A DNA stretch of 64,000 nucleotides from JANSWP01 sp041941305 (GTDB lineage: Bacteria; Bacteroidota; Bacteroidia; Chitinophagales; Saprospiraceae). The position numbers and the translations under genes are program-made. Below the pieces are notes generated by a model. That model saw nothing but the letters and a program-made list of their open reading frames with translations, was not told the DNA's origin and searched no databases. Shown in pieces: positions 9,301 through 17,037 of this stretch (the first letter of the stretch is position 1; each line of letters opens with the position of its first letter). Where the stretch lies: the NCBI GenBank assembly GCA_041941305.1, contig JBGTQJ010000022.1, forward strand, positions 1-64,000, read 5' to 3'.

Positions 9301-10448
9301 TGAATACCAACCATTTCCTCACCCCACGCAGCTATTGCTCTTGGTGTAATTTTATTTAAAAAAGAAGTTATTGTATCCTTAGAGGAATCATACATGGAAT
9401 CAGGGACCTTAAATTTCATCATGGCAAAAGCTGTTGCCCCCTTATTTCCTTCGACAGATAAAAGCGGAGGCAGTTTATAACCTTTTCCGGAATTTACGGT
9501 AGTTACTCCGTGTACAGCACAAACGGCTTTTGCCGAGGCGCCGCTACCACCACCACCTGTAATCGCTATGGTGGGCAAACTTGTGTAACCCTGACCTGAA
9601 GCTTTAACCTCAATTTTTAATCCCACGACGGCAATGGCATTTGCTGCAAAGCCTCCACCTCCTGTGATTGTTACGGTAGGAGGATTTGTCATGTCATATC
9701 CAGAGCCGTTATCAGCCAGTTGAATAGCTGCCACTTTCTTGTTGTTGATAACAACTTTATCTATTTTGGCATTTCCGCTGCTAAGATTGGCTGTAATATA
9801 TCCTGTGCCTTTATTAGAAATTTCAATGCCGGTGATTTTACCGTTCTCAATTTTTGCTTTAGCGGAAGCACCACTACCGCCTCCACCATTAATGGTTATT
9901 GTCGGCGGATTAGAAACGGAATAGCCGCTACCGCCATTGGTCACCTCAATGGCTGTTACAGTACCATCCGTGATGTCAATATTTCCTATTGCGGCTCCAC
10001 TGCCGCTACCACCACTAATAGTTACAGTGGGACCATAGTTAAACCCGGAATTTTTTACATTAATTTCATTAACGACTATTTTGGCTGTTGCAGTAGCACC
10101 CTGACCGTCTCCATTGATAGATATAGTCGGGGCTGTTTGGTATCCTGTTCCTGAGTTGGTAACTTCTATGGACGTTACTTCCAAAGAAGCCTTAAATTCA
10201 GCCTCTTCAGAAGGAGAAGATGTGCCGGAGATATTTATTTTTGGAGGGGCATTATATCCTTTGCCTTTATCATTAATAACCGCCAGAACCCCATTATTAT
10301 CATATCCGCCGGCTATTGTATTTGCAACTGCGGTTTTAATTGTTTGAACATTTTTATCATTCTTGTCAAAGTAATATTTCAATTGATTGTTAATCACGGG
10401 GAACTTATTCGCATATACTAAGTCCCAGCCATTTGTAGAAATGCCCAT
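6378..10448 (-). CDS. P47/OrfX-like (TULIP-type) protein 1 with GxGY repeats, 1356 aa
   Basis: First and largest gene of the operon. It opens with MGISTNGWDLVYANKFPVINNQL, the clearest GWD[LI]VYA motif, and has no signal peptide. From about residue 50 to 335 there are eight ~35-residue glycine-rich repeats with cores GKGY, GTGY, GFNY, GSGY, GTGY, GSGY, GQGY and GKGY, several followed by P-x-V/I-x-I-x-GGGGSGA. This repeat array sits between the N-terminal motif and the rest of the TULIP-like body, so it looks like an inserted domain. The shared block VFAVCCMTEGRENSDKPDVDISAIPIGSDSAILLSGERLLEHMVL comes later. Hydrophobic segments follow near residues 955-980 and 1180-1200, and a beta-rich C-terminal domain ends the protein. 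The family assignment is my reading, not a search result. Confidence 0.62.
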   Translation of the reverse strand: MGISTNGWDLVYANKFPVINNQLKYYFDKNDKNVQTIKTAVANTIAGGYDNNGVLAVINDKGKGYNAPPKINISGTSSPSEEAEFKASLEVTSIEVTNSGTGYQTAPTISINGDGQGATATAKIVVNEINVKNSGFNYGPTVTISGGSGSGAAIGNIDITDGTVTAIEVTNGGSGYSVSNPPTITINGGGGSGASAKAKIENGKITGIEISNKGTGYITANLSSGNAKIDKVVINNKKVAAIQLADNGSGYDMTNPPTVTITGGGGFAANAIAVVGLKIEVKASGQGYTSLPTIAITGGGGSGASAKAVCAVHGVTTVNSGKGYKLPPLLSVEGNKGATAFAMMKFKVPDSMYDSSKDTITSFLNKITPRAIAAWGEEMVGIHQEIAKYKNELIANLAQITITPGSGDKVYEYFEKYAAETIKAFIEVTKGSLNKTLELLYKGKDAKEGSDYKKEAKYIAEAYSKKTIDDAISLIMDIEAEAAKARVRKALRSQDATIIFNLNQDPAQGDAYAKKIGELSIATVEHRTMLVEAVVNVTAVLYHPGNANELVSIGKIVNLIDYNFQKIKLLTGPWKLIPGGDSDKVNIRIPVLGGHLMFGATNKIIEEKNYFYIDIALQLAWIKYVYSADLTIPKDKSIEVLTFQEDTKHSGYIPSKLEEAEILLIKHYIYKCLNSKKYPNPKPEQHILNPVDDAYQYSHTFAVLNIFPEIAEDEAQFAWMYPTSFAYAVKDEYSIDPNPEKSVFAVCCMTEGRENSDKPDVDISAIPIGSDSAILLSGERLLEHMVLDHFISQFFKDNKDPEKSTATRADFERVEPLKYSNNIPLNTYALNIKKGDDKKNVTIPARGASIRIDTTRIKMEFLNGIYEYDDDTKVKIQRVYEFTFGRVIDEKTKKSTWGVSPKRVTDKQDVIYKEGPETHWYEVLGSILIEFLVTTVTTIIVGRMVECICTGKKGAKNSGTFKEEDSPEKRRAKAKEICEKHGGKFSPRIELAELPQKVDCEKVALENLGEVKFQAKTYDKWIVEDTNTIEYTLEKFDMKFNNENNKYEMRIRVTDGEITNAYLITLKNGDLQDIEVNPSGLVPEDIAKKFIEELEKLDNAELNKIFKKPKVSKEVSSSALDNSRAAIIDAGVKEPETKAEKDKFRRRVDEAIKTKPGLEKKKARAELITGFVSMALTGIGIYFYFDFWDEKYKAYKRDVDKFTKNRNDSGVNVLTDNFAKKIEFPSIGGTKTYNEFTLNESLIIGFNHSLPKLEGYVSAFNSHMPLAHYTCNSEHQFKIHNSGDYPIAVGFVKNELAYEGLMEVELGNHFTIPEHSTQIINVDDFNISPDDQAILLVQAVENDATYQLEIMRKKQY

Positions 10449-10469
10449 GTTTATTGGGTTTTAGTGGCG

Positions 10470-10522
10470 GGAGGTGTGTTTTTGTTGATTTATTGAAAAA
10501 AAATCAACAAAAACACGCCTCC
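10470..10522 (-). promoter_or_regulatory. Strong hairpin just upstream of TULIP gene 1
   Basis: Arms 10476-10491 and 10501-10516 are perfectly complementary over 16 bp. GGAGG (10470-10474) and CCTCC (10518-10522) extend the stem. It lies between the stop of the 10575 gene and the start at 10448, about 20 nt before the ATG. It could attenuate transcription or gate translation of the TULIP-like genes relative to the two cargo genes upstream. Confidence 0.7.
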
Positions 10523-10574
10523 TTCCGAAATAATTTTTTGAATCCGAACTTTCATTATCCGCAACTTGCGTTAA

Positions 10575-11546
10575 TTAAAATTCGTCACTCTCAATTTTAT
10601 CGCCTTGAACCTGGTACCAATAAGTCCCATTGCTGCGTACAATTGTCATCCTTCCATCACCAATTGCTATTTCATCTGGCGTTGATGTGTTAAGAGTAGG
10701 AGAAATTGCGACATACGAAAATCCTGAAGAGAAGCCTGATATAGTTGATACAAAAAAAACACCATCCCCATATTCATCTCCCTGAGGTGGATTGGTAGTG
10801 GTATAATTATTAACGACGATCTTATAGGTTCTGCCCTTGCAAGTAGTCGGGTCAGGCAATTCAATAATTGAGGCATCAATACCCAGGTCGGACAGTAACC
10901 ATTCCCCTGTCACATAGAGCGTGTGATGAGCAGCAGTTAATAGTATAGGTAATCCAGGTGGGGTGCTTGTGGGGTTCGTTCCCATTTGAATGAAGGTTAT
11001 TGGACATTCTCCTGAAAGACAACGCCATGCTGTTCCTTCCCAGTAGTAAAGACCTGGGTATTCGTCGGTTTGCATTACTACATCACCGACAGACTGTCCT
11101 GTTATAGCATTTCGTTGGGCCAGGGTGACTACTTGCATTCCATTAGCGGCTGTTTTGGAATGCATGGCATAAGGCACGGTAAGCATTTGGCTGGTAGCCG
11201 TGACGGTATAATTGGTACCTCCTGCCGGGTCAATTTCGGTCTTCAGGAAAAAGGAATTGGAAGACCAACTGATGCTGGAAAAAGTACCACTGACTACCGT
11301 GCCGGAACCGATACCGATGCTTGCCAGTCCATTGACATTGGTAGTGGGCGTGTGGGTTTCAACATAAACTGAGCTTCCACTTGAAGACCCTTCCAGAATA
11401 CTGATTTGCATACCAATTTGTGTATTGGTCAGCAAATTATTGCCGGCATCCCGCACGATGGTCTGGAAGCTCATTTCTTCCGGTGGCTGTGCCATCAGTC
11501 CAAAAACAAAAAAGAAGGAAAAAAGTATAGTTAATGTAGGTTTCAT
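10575..11546 (-). CDS. MSFQTIVRDAG-family secreted protein, 323 aa
   Basis: Signal peptide MKPTLTILFSFFFVFGLMAQ, then PPEEMSFQTIVRDAGNNLLTNTQIGMQISILEG and VPYAMHSKTA. This family start is common in secreted proteins of Saprospiraceae and relatives (family knowledge). The C-terminal half (HTLYVTGEWLLSDLG...) is a separate beta-rich region with no obvious T9SS tail. The start overlaps the stop of the 11543-12289 gene by 4 nt (ATGA type), so the two are translationally coupled. The N-terminal part is duplicated at 2087-2716. Its place at the head of the TULIP-like genes suggests a surface or secreted partner (inference). Confidence 0.75.
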   Translation of the reverse strand: MKPTLTILFSFFFVFGLMAQPPEEMSFQTIVRDAGNNLLTNTQIGMQISILEGSSSGSSVYVETHTPTTNVNGLASIGIGSGTVVSGTFSSISWSSNSFFLKTEIDPAGGTNYTVTATSQMLTVPYAMHSKTAANGMQVVTLAQRNAITGQSVGDVVMQTDEYPGLYYWEGTAWRCLSGECPITFIQMGTNPTSTPPGLPILLTAAHHTLYVTGEWLLSDLGIDASIIELPDPTTCKGRTYKIVVNNYTTTNPPQGDEYGDGVFFVSTISGFSSGFSYVAISPTLNTSTPDEIAIGDGRMTIVRSNGTYWYQVQGDKIESDEF

Positions 11547-12289
11547 TTTTTCAAGATTTTAAAAGTTTGGAAATTAGATTTGTTGATGTCAAAAATTTGC
11601 AGGAAATAGCTACCTGAAGGGAGATGAGCTAAGTGAATAAAATCATCGTCAATTGATTTTTCTATCACGATTGCTCTGCCCATGATGTCCCTTAAACTGT
11701 AATACCAGTCCTGCTTATCAAATGAGGAGATAGAAATCAACATCTTATCTACCACTGGATTCGGATAGACGTCTATTAACCCAGCTTCTATCTCCACCGT
11801 CTGAACTTCAGAAAAGGAAAATTGCCCATCAAAATCCGTTTGTTTTAAGCGATAGTAATTCAGTCCCTGATAGGGATGCTCGTCCAAAGTTTCATAATCC
11901 ACTCTTGTGTAGGAATTACCTACTGCATTCACATTTTCAATTGGGATCCAATGAATACCATCCTTGCTTTTTTCAATGGTGAAATATTCATTGTTGTGCT
12001 CAGAAATCGTTGCCCAGCTTAGCTTAACTGTATTTTGTTCAGTCAAGGTTGCTCTGAAAAAAAGCAAGTCAATAGGGAGCGAAAAAAATTCTACAGGGTG
12101 TTGAACACCGCTATAAGCAGTATAACCACCACCCGAAGCAGCAATAAAAAAAGGTTGTAAAGAGTAAGTCGCAGAGCCTACTCCCGATGCGGTTCCTCCT
12201 GTACCTGTGAATGCACTTTGAGCTGTGATAGGAGGAGGAAGTTGTAGCAATAACATGATACATACCAAAGTAAATGTTGCTTTTTTCAT
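11543..12289 (-). CDS. Short T9SS cargo protein, 248 aa
   Basis: Signal peptide MKKATFTLVCIMLLLQLPPPITAQ, a short variable region, then a typical T9SS C-terminal half. That half has LPIDLLFFRATLTEQNTVKLSWATISEHNNEYF, LNYYRLKQTDFDG, a DVYPNPVVDKM linker and a sorting domain ending LPSGSYFLQIFDINKSNFQTFKILKK. Almost all of the mature protein is a fibronectin-like module plus the sorting tail, so it may be a minimal surface-anchored partner. First gene of the run that continues into the TULIP-like set. The nearest candidate promoter is element B about 860 bp upstream; a closer one was not identified. Confidence 0.8.
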   Translation of the reverse strand: MKKATFTLVCIMLLLQLPPPITAQSAFTGTGGTASGVGSATYSLQPFFIAASGGGYTAYSGVQHPVEFFSLPIDLLFFRATLTEQNTVKLSWATISEHNNEYFTIEKSKDGIHWIPIENVNAVGNSYTRVDYETLDEHPYQGLNYYRLKQTDFDGQFSFSEVQTVEIEAGLIDVYPNPVVDKMLISISSFDKQDWYYSLRDIMGRAIVIEKSIDDDFIHLAHLPSGSYFLQIFDINKSNFQTFKILKK

Positions 12290-12752
12290 AAGTTATGTAG
12301 TTTAATCAAAATAATTTTTGTGTTTACTGCTTAGCGTCTGTTCGCATTTGGTATAGCGATGGCTATATTTCTATTTAATCTTATAGAAAAAACACCTATA
12401 TGATGATTGATTTCTCTTTATTGATGATCCTCGAATTCTATTGTTAGGAAGCACATTATACTTCTACCAAATGTGAAAGATTTTCATTTATCCCCTTGGG
12501 AAAATCTTTCACATTTACAGCTTATGCTGAATGTGCCCCGAAAAAATTCCAGCCTTGTTGTTTAAGTATTCTTTTTGTAAAATGAAGCAGGCTTGAAGTT
12601 TTTTATTGCCTGCTATGATGTTTGAGCTCCACAAGTTATGTGAATATCAAGCAAGTTATAAAATAATTTCGTCTTGTTATAGATTTCATTTTCAAATAAA
12701 ATTTTGCCCTTAAGTGATTTTGCTTATTTCATTGCTTTATTGTTTCATTGCT
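12290..12752. other. Intergenic spacer, no gene seen
   Basis: Contains the perfect hairpin at 12469-12516 and the start of the 16-bp tandem repeat at 12727. No open frame looks coding. Confidence 0.6.
12469..12516. repeat. Perfect 17-bp hairpin
   Basis: AAATGTGAAAGATTTTC (12469-12485) and its exact complement (12500-12516) with a 14-base loop. It stands alone between element B and the cargo gene at 12289. It could end the short transcript from element B before the operon, which would make downstream expression depend on read-through. Confidence 0.85.
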
Positions 12753-12771
12753 TTATTGTTTCATTGCTTCA
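12727..12771. repeat. 16-bp tandem repeat
   Basis: TTCATTGCTTTATTGT is repeated two and a half times, with scattered partly complementary words (GAAACCATGAAGCCATGA) to 12830. Confidence 0.8.
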
Positions 12772-13085
12772 GGTAGTAATTGCCTTGTTTTCAACGAAAC
12801 CATGAAGCCATGACCCACTGAAACATGGCCCCAACAAAACCACCCGCTTACGCAGGTGGCTAGGGCTTCCGATTTTCGACGGAAGCCACAAAAAGAATAC
12901 TTAAATCTTATGGATATATTTTTGGATGTAAATGAAATACGGTTAGCTACAGAAGTAGAAGTCTTTTCTGCCCAATTCGTGGAGCGTTCTAAAAAATAGC
13001 CTTGAGGATTAAAGGAAACCACAGCACTGCGTCCGAAACCCCTCTTAGATAGACCTTTCGAATCAATTTTTAAGTATTCTTTCAT
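12753..13085 (-). CDS. Small hypothetical ORF downstream of element B
   Basis: The frame is open from 13142, but the ATG at 13085 (MKEYLKIDSKGLSKRGFGRSAVV) is preceded by an AAGGAAAAAACAGGAAAC purine stretch and lies about 59 bp after element B. The other elements have their ORFs 18-66 bp downstream. Residues 1-70 look protein-like. The last ~40 residues are encoded by the paired hairpins at 12840-12887 and the following word repeat, so the original C-terminus may have been replaced. No family recognised. Confidence 0.35.
   Translation of the reverse strand: MKEYLKIDSKGLSKRGFGRSAVVSFNPQGYFLERSTNWAEKTSTSVANRISFTSKNISIRFKYSFCGFRRKSEALATCVSGWFCWGHVSVGHGFMVSLKTRQLLPEAMKQ
12840..12887. repeat. 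Two adjacent GC-rich hairpins (REP-like)
   Basis: CCACCCGC (12840-12847) pairs with GCAGGTGG (12852-12859). GGCTTCCG (12864-12871) pairs with CGGAAGCC (12880-12887). These GC-rich hairpins stand out in AT-rich DNA and resemble repetitive extragenic palindromes. A single related CCCACCG hairpin lies at 62408-62444. Confidence 0.7.
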
Positions 13086-13143
13086 TGTTTCCTGTTTTTT
13101 CCTTTTGATACAATTTGCTACCGAATCAACTGTTATTTTCAAA

Positions 13144-13212
13144 AACTGGTAGCAAGTTAGAGACTAATTCGAACAAAAAAATCAAGAAATATCGAACGTT
13201 GTTTGATTGTTA
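13144..13212 (-). promoter_or_regulatory. Promoter-like element B
   Basis: Minus-strand order AACAATCAAACAACGTTC, GAT, ATTTCTTG, 23 bases, TAACTTGC. Same boxes and spacing as the other four copies. It precedes the 13085 ORF and, farther on, the 12289 gene that heads the TULIP-like operon. Confidence 0.65.
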
Positions 13213-13305
13213 TCTATCATTTTTTCATTTATCTTATTGATAATTAATTATTTATACTAAATATCTGTTCTATTATTATCATTTTCGACCTGAAAAAATA
13301 TTTAA

Positions 13306-13389
13306 AGTGATGCCTTGAGCGATGGAGTCGAGGGAGGAAAAAGGTGTTGCCTTAAACGCTTACAAGTTTACTGTTTGAGGCATCACCTC
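13306..13389. repeat. GGTGATGCCTT-type hairpin repeat
   Basis: AGTGATGCCTT (13306-13316), AAGGTGTTGCC (13341-13351) and GAGGCATCACCTC (13377-13389) repeat the words seen at 1607-1770. The third can pair with the first arm exactly over TGATGCCT. It lies just beyond the 3' end of HYR copy 2, where it could act as a terminator. Confidence 0.55.
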
Positions 13390-13431
13390 AAAAAGTCAAA
13401 ATTGAAAATTCCAGGTTTCCTAATAAACATA

Positions 13432-14543
13432 TCAATGCAGTACCACTCGCTCTGTTTTCATTTCACCTTCTGTTTTAAGTGTCATTATATACACCCCTCT
13501 GGCAAATATCGCCACTGGCAATTTCAAACTTTCCTGACCAGTTACTTTGCTTTGTTGCCCTACCAAAAATAAGGATTTTAAACTACAGTTGTCTGTAGTT
13601 CCATCATCTACATCATTTGGAAGAACATGTGCATAACCAAATGATCCTACAGTAGTCGTGACATCCTTACATTTGATATCCGGTGCTTCATTATCTTGCA
13701 CCGTCACATATTGATTGCAGCCTTTTTTATTGCCGGCAGCATCTTCTGCCCGCCATCTGACTTTGAACTTGCCCAAATCAAAAGTCTGGGTATTGACTGA
13801 TTCATCCATCCAGCTACTCCAGGGACCTATTGGATTATTGCTATTATCCACTTCTCTGTATCTGAATTCTACTTTATCCACCCCATAACAATCATCTGCA
13901 GTTGGATTGTCAATGGTGACTGAAGCATTACACATATCATGGTCAGTGCCGACTGTCATATTTGAAGCACAAGAGATCGTTGGTTTTTCTGTATCTGCCT
14001 CTATCGTGTAGTGGATGGTACCATTCCAGGTGCGATTGGGAAAGTGATTCGTCACAAACTCTGGATAACCATGATTGCCATTGGGAGTAAATTTGACTTC
14101 TGCATTCTCAATGAAGTCTACAGGGTCATTATCTGTAGACCAGTTATTTGAAAAACCTTCTACTTGTGTGTAAAATCCGGAGGTTTCTCCACATGGGATA
14201 GTAATGCCCCCAATAGCCACCGGAGTAGGGTTTCCTTGTCCCTGTATCGGTACTTCCAAAACTTCTCCTAATTTGGTCCAGGCACCTGCATTGAATTCAA
14301 ATCCGTAGGAAGTTCCTTGTTTATACCAAATAACGATCCTATCCAATGTCTCATCTACCCCATTAAAAGCCACATGAAAATCAAAACTATTGATGGTAAT
14401 GTTTTTTTGGCAGTCAAGTCAAATGAAACGCCAGGTGAACCATTATTGTTATCATAGGTTGTGGTTAAAGACTGGGCATGCAGGCAAAAAGCCAATAACA
14501 TCATGCCAATGGTAGTTAGTAATATTTGTTTTTTTTTCATCAC
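13432..14543 (-). pseudogene. HYR-domain T9SS cargo protein, copy 2, frameshifted
   Basis: The ATG at 14543 opens a signal peptide (MMKKKQILLTT...CLHAQ) and the same N-terminal domain as copy 1. At 14402-14408 this copy has seven T (A on the coding strand) where copy 1 has eight, which shifts the frame after DLTAKK. The second part (from about 14400 to 13432) then reads on intact. It holds a HYR domain (DTEKPTISCASNMTVGTDHDMCNASV), a second part with GCNQYVTVQDNEAPDIKC, and a T9SS sorting tail ending GVYIMTLKTEGEMKTERVVLH. The disruption may be a real mutation, a phase-variable tract or a sequencing error. Otherwise the gene looks undamaged, which argues for the latter two. Confidence 0.75.
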
Positions 14544-15145
14544 TGAAAATGTTTGTTGGTATTTTTGGAAAAACGTGTTTGGTTTTTCACAAAAAATCCA
14601 GGTTTAAGAATTATAGTTTATGAATTTGTTTTGTCAATTAAACTGCCCCCACTCATCTAGCACCCCGGTTTTTGGAGTTAGCTGGCAGGGACAGTGTTTC
14701 AGTAATGAAAACTTCTTTTCATTGCTGAATAGGGTTCTCTCTTAGCCCAATCTTCTTTCAGAGCTGCTTTAATTATGATGCAAAGTAGTACGGACTGGCA
14801 GTTGGTTAACTTTACTTTTGCAGACTGGCATTCTACGTTACTTTGGGGCAAAATGAATTCATTAAAAGTCTAAAAATATGGTCTCGTTCTTCCTTCTGTC
14901 GGCTTATTTTGCACTCGAAATTGAATTGTTATACCCATCCATTTTAGTAAGTTTTCTCCGTAAGTTTTGTGTTTGCTTTTTAGAAGTGAGAACAGAGAGG
15001 CGAGACAGGAGATTTTTTGGCAATATCTAATCTCAAAATAATATCTCTGTTCTCACCTCTCTGTTCTCACCTCTCTGTTCTCTTTCAATTGTGTTTCAAA
15101 GTTATTCGGAATTGAGATGGCTATTTTGCTTTTGTGGTGAATGGC
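14544..15145. other. Duplicated spacer matching 618-1301
   Basis: Aligns by eye with the spacer upstream of HYR copy 1 (shared runs around 14696-14800 and 14930-15090). No gene seen. It holds the hairpin at 14986-15070. Confidence 0.6.
14986..15070. repeat. Perfect 15-bp inverted repeat of GAGAACAGAG words
   Basis: GTGAGAACAGAGAGG (14986-15000) and CCTCTCTGTTCTCAC (15056-15070) are exact complements. The right arm is itself a tandem of CTCTCTGTTCTCAC words. Confidence 0.85.
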
Positions 15146-15229
15146 TCAGTTCCTGGGGTTAATGGTTGTTTGAGATGCAGTTATGAAGTATTGTTTGAAT
15201 TTGAATGGCTTGTGTAGATGTTGTATCAT
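15146..15229 (-). CDS. 27-codon micro-ORF, family member C
   Basis: ATG at 15229, TGA at 15148-15146. Starts MIQHLHKPFKFKQYF and ends INPRN. It differs from the member at 17306-17389 at five nucleotides; four are synonymous in this frame and one is Ile/Lys. That ratio is what a translated peptide would give. Element C is about 260 bp upstream because of the insertion at about 15262-15450; without it the distance would be about 70 bp, as for member A. Confidence 0.5.
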   Translation of the reverse strand: MIQHLHKPFKFKQYFITASQTTINPRN

Positions 15230-15286
15230 AGTTTTGTTTTGTGTTTGATGATTAAATACTTTGTAAGGGGTTTGGAAATAAATAAG

Positions 15287-15419
15287 CTACCAAAATTTTA
15301 GGAAGCTATTTTTTTTTCTCAGGCGAGACGGAAAAAGTAGGCGAAGCATCGCTTCGGCGCTCCGATGGATATAGGAGTTTCACGCAGCATGAGAAAAAAA
15401 GAGCGAGTAAAGTTGGTAG
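15287..15419. mobile_element. MITE-like hairpin insertion (approximate limits 15262-15450)
   Basis: Compared with 1386-1450, this copy of the duplicated spacer has about 190 extra bases. They contain terminal-type inverted repeats CTACCAA (15287-15293) and TTGGTAG (15413-15419), and a second pair TTTTTTTCTCA (15311-15321) with TGAGAAAAAAA (15390-15400). There is a GC-rich core with GAAGCATCGCTTC. No coding frame. The empty site in the other duplicate supports insertion. Confidence 0.5.
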
Positions 15420-15488
15420 ATTTTTTTTTTGCCTAAACCCTAAACTAAATTTTGAGCTTATTTCAGTTATATTATTGGTTTTGAAGCA

Positions 15489-15559
15489 TAACTACTCGCA
15501 AGGTAAGGGTTATTTTCACGAAAAAAATAAAGAAATCCTGAACGTTGTTTGATTGTTAT
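15489..15559 (-). promoter_or_regulatory. Promoter-like element C
   Basis: Minus-strand AACAATCAAACAACGTTC, AGG, ATTTCTTT, 23 bases, TACCTTGC. It is 71 bp, the same length as element A, and nearly identical to it through the GCGA-TAGTT tail. It heads micro-ORF C and the HYR copy 2 gene. Confidence 0.65.
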
Positions 15560-15720
15560 TTCGATTACTTTATTTCAACAAATTGAAAATCAGATGTTTA
15601 AAATGAAAATTGTTTTCATTATCAGGAGTTTCGCAATTAATACGATACGCGAAATGGCGAAGATGTTTTTTTATTTAGTAACGAGCAAATAATCTAGAAT
15701 AAAATAAATTACCCTGTGAG

Positions 15721-16974
15721 CTATCTCAGCAAAAACTTTTTGAAAACCCTGTGGTTGCCAGACTGAATGGCCAATAAATAAACACCTGCTGAAAAATTTC
15801 CAGTAGGTATATCAGTTTCCGGAGATTTAATCACTATTTTTTTTATCAGCTTCCCAGAAAGTGAGTAAATATGGACTTTGGCAGTTTCCGCCCCAATCAT
15901 CCTTATTGTCAATACATCCGATACAACTGGATTCGGAGAAATCTTAAAGTTAGGCTGGTAGGAATTTTCTGTGGTTTTAACACTCACTATTGGCGAAAAA
16001 GTAAACCTGCCATCGAAATCCATTTGCTTTAGCCGATAATAATGGACTTTGTTAGAAAGGTCTTGATCAAGATAACTGTAATTCTGGATATCCAGACTTG
16101 TTCCTGCCCCTCGAACAAACTTGAGCGTTTGCCAATCCTCGTTGACCAATTGACCAGAACCGACTACCTTTTGGATGTTAAAGCCCCAATTATTGGATTC
16201 GTTACCTGTCTGCCAGGTCAGATGGATTCCTTTATCAGTTTCTTTTGCCCTGAAAAAAAGCAATTCAACTGGTAAAGGAGGCGCTTGATTGAGGTTGAAA
16301 GCGAAATGTTCTCCTTGGCTTTCCGGATTGGAACTGAAACCGCTAATATTCCAATCCATAGGCACTGAGACTGCACCTGGTTCTGTGCTTGCCACTCCGG
16401 TAGCCCCCATATCAAACCCTAAACTCGAAAAAATCACCGATACATTCATCCGACTGGTTTGGTTAGAGCCACCCGGTAAACTGAAGGTAGGCGAGGTTCC
16501 GTCCGCATCTGCGGCGACGCAAAAATCAATGACCATATCGCCCGACTCGCTGAGTATAACAACCTGGCTGGAAGAAAAGCCACCACCACTTAGATCATTG
16601 CTTTCTACAGCATCCGCCGGGGTGCTTTGATCTACCCCCGAAAAAGACATGACTTGAAGGCCACCTATCGCGTTGTTCGCGAAATTCAAAGTAATGGTAT
16701 GGTTAGAACCACTTCCATTGGTTCCCAGAACCTTATACCAAATATTATCAGTTTCGTGGGTAACAAGGCCGGAAGTGCTCCCGTCCACCAGAACAGTAGT
16801 CGGAGCTTCATTTCCCTGCCAATGGATGACCAGTAACCTGTCAGTTCCAGCCCCTGCCGAATAGTTTGGAATGGAAACGGTTGTCACCCCATCTTCTGTT
16901 TGAAAATCTGAATTAAGATATGCAACCTGCCCTAAGGCAAAGAAAAAATGAAAAAAGAAAAAAAGGAACAACAT
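15721..16974 (-). CDS. T9SS cargo protein with beta-sandwich N-domain
   Basis: The frame opens at 17037, but the ATG at 16974 gives a compact signal peptide (MLFLFFFFHFFFALGQ); the longer start adds 21 polar/Cys residues. The mature part, VAYLNSDFQTEDGVTTVSIPNYSAGAGTDRLLVIHWQGNEAP, resembles cell-surface beta-sandwich domains common in such proteins; I cannot name a ligand. From about residue 245, LPVELLFFRAKETDKGIHLTWQTGNESNNWGF and VHYYRLKQMDFDGRFTFSP precede the T9SS tail (PNPVVSDVL ... GVYLLAIQSGNHRVFKKFLLR). Element D and micro-ORF D lie upstream. Confidence 0.8.
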   Translation of the reverse strand: MLFLFFFFHFFFALGQVAYLNSDFQTEDGVTTVSIPNYSAGAGTDRLLVIHWQGNEAPTTVLVDGSTSGLVTHETDNIWYKVLGTNGSGSNHTITLNFANNAIGGLQVMSFSGVDQSTPADAVESNDLSGGGFSSSQVVILSESGDMVIDFCVAADADGTSPTFSLPGGSNQTSRMNVSVIFSSLGFDMGATGVASTEPGAVSVPMDWNISGFSSNPESQGEHFAFNLNQAPPLPVELLFFRAKETDKGIHLTWQTGNESNNWGFNIQKVVGSGQLVNEDWQTLKFVRGAGTSLDIQNYSYLDQDLSNKVHYYRLKQMDFDGRFTFSPIVSVKTTENSYQPNFKISPNPVVSDVLTIRMIGAETAKVHIYSLSGKLIKKIVIKSPETDIPTGNFSAGVYLLAIQSGNHRVFKKFLLR

Positions 16975-17037
16975 TCCTCGAAGTATATCACCTTTGAGGC
17001 AATGGCAATAAATTAGAAAACATGCTAAAGTATTCAT

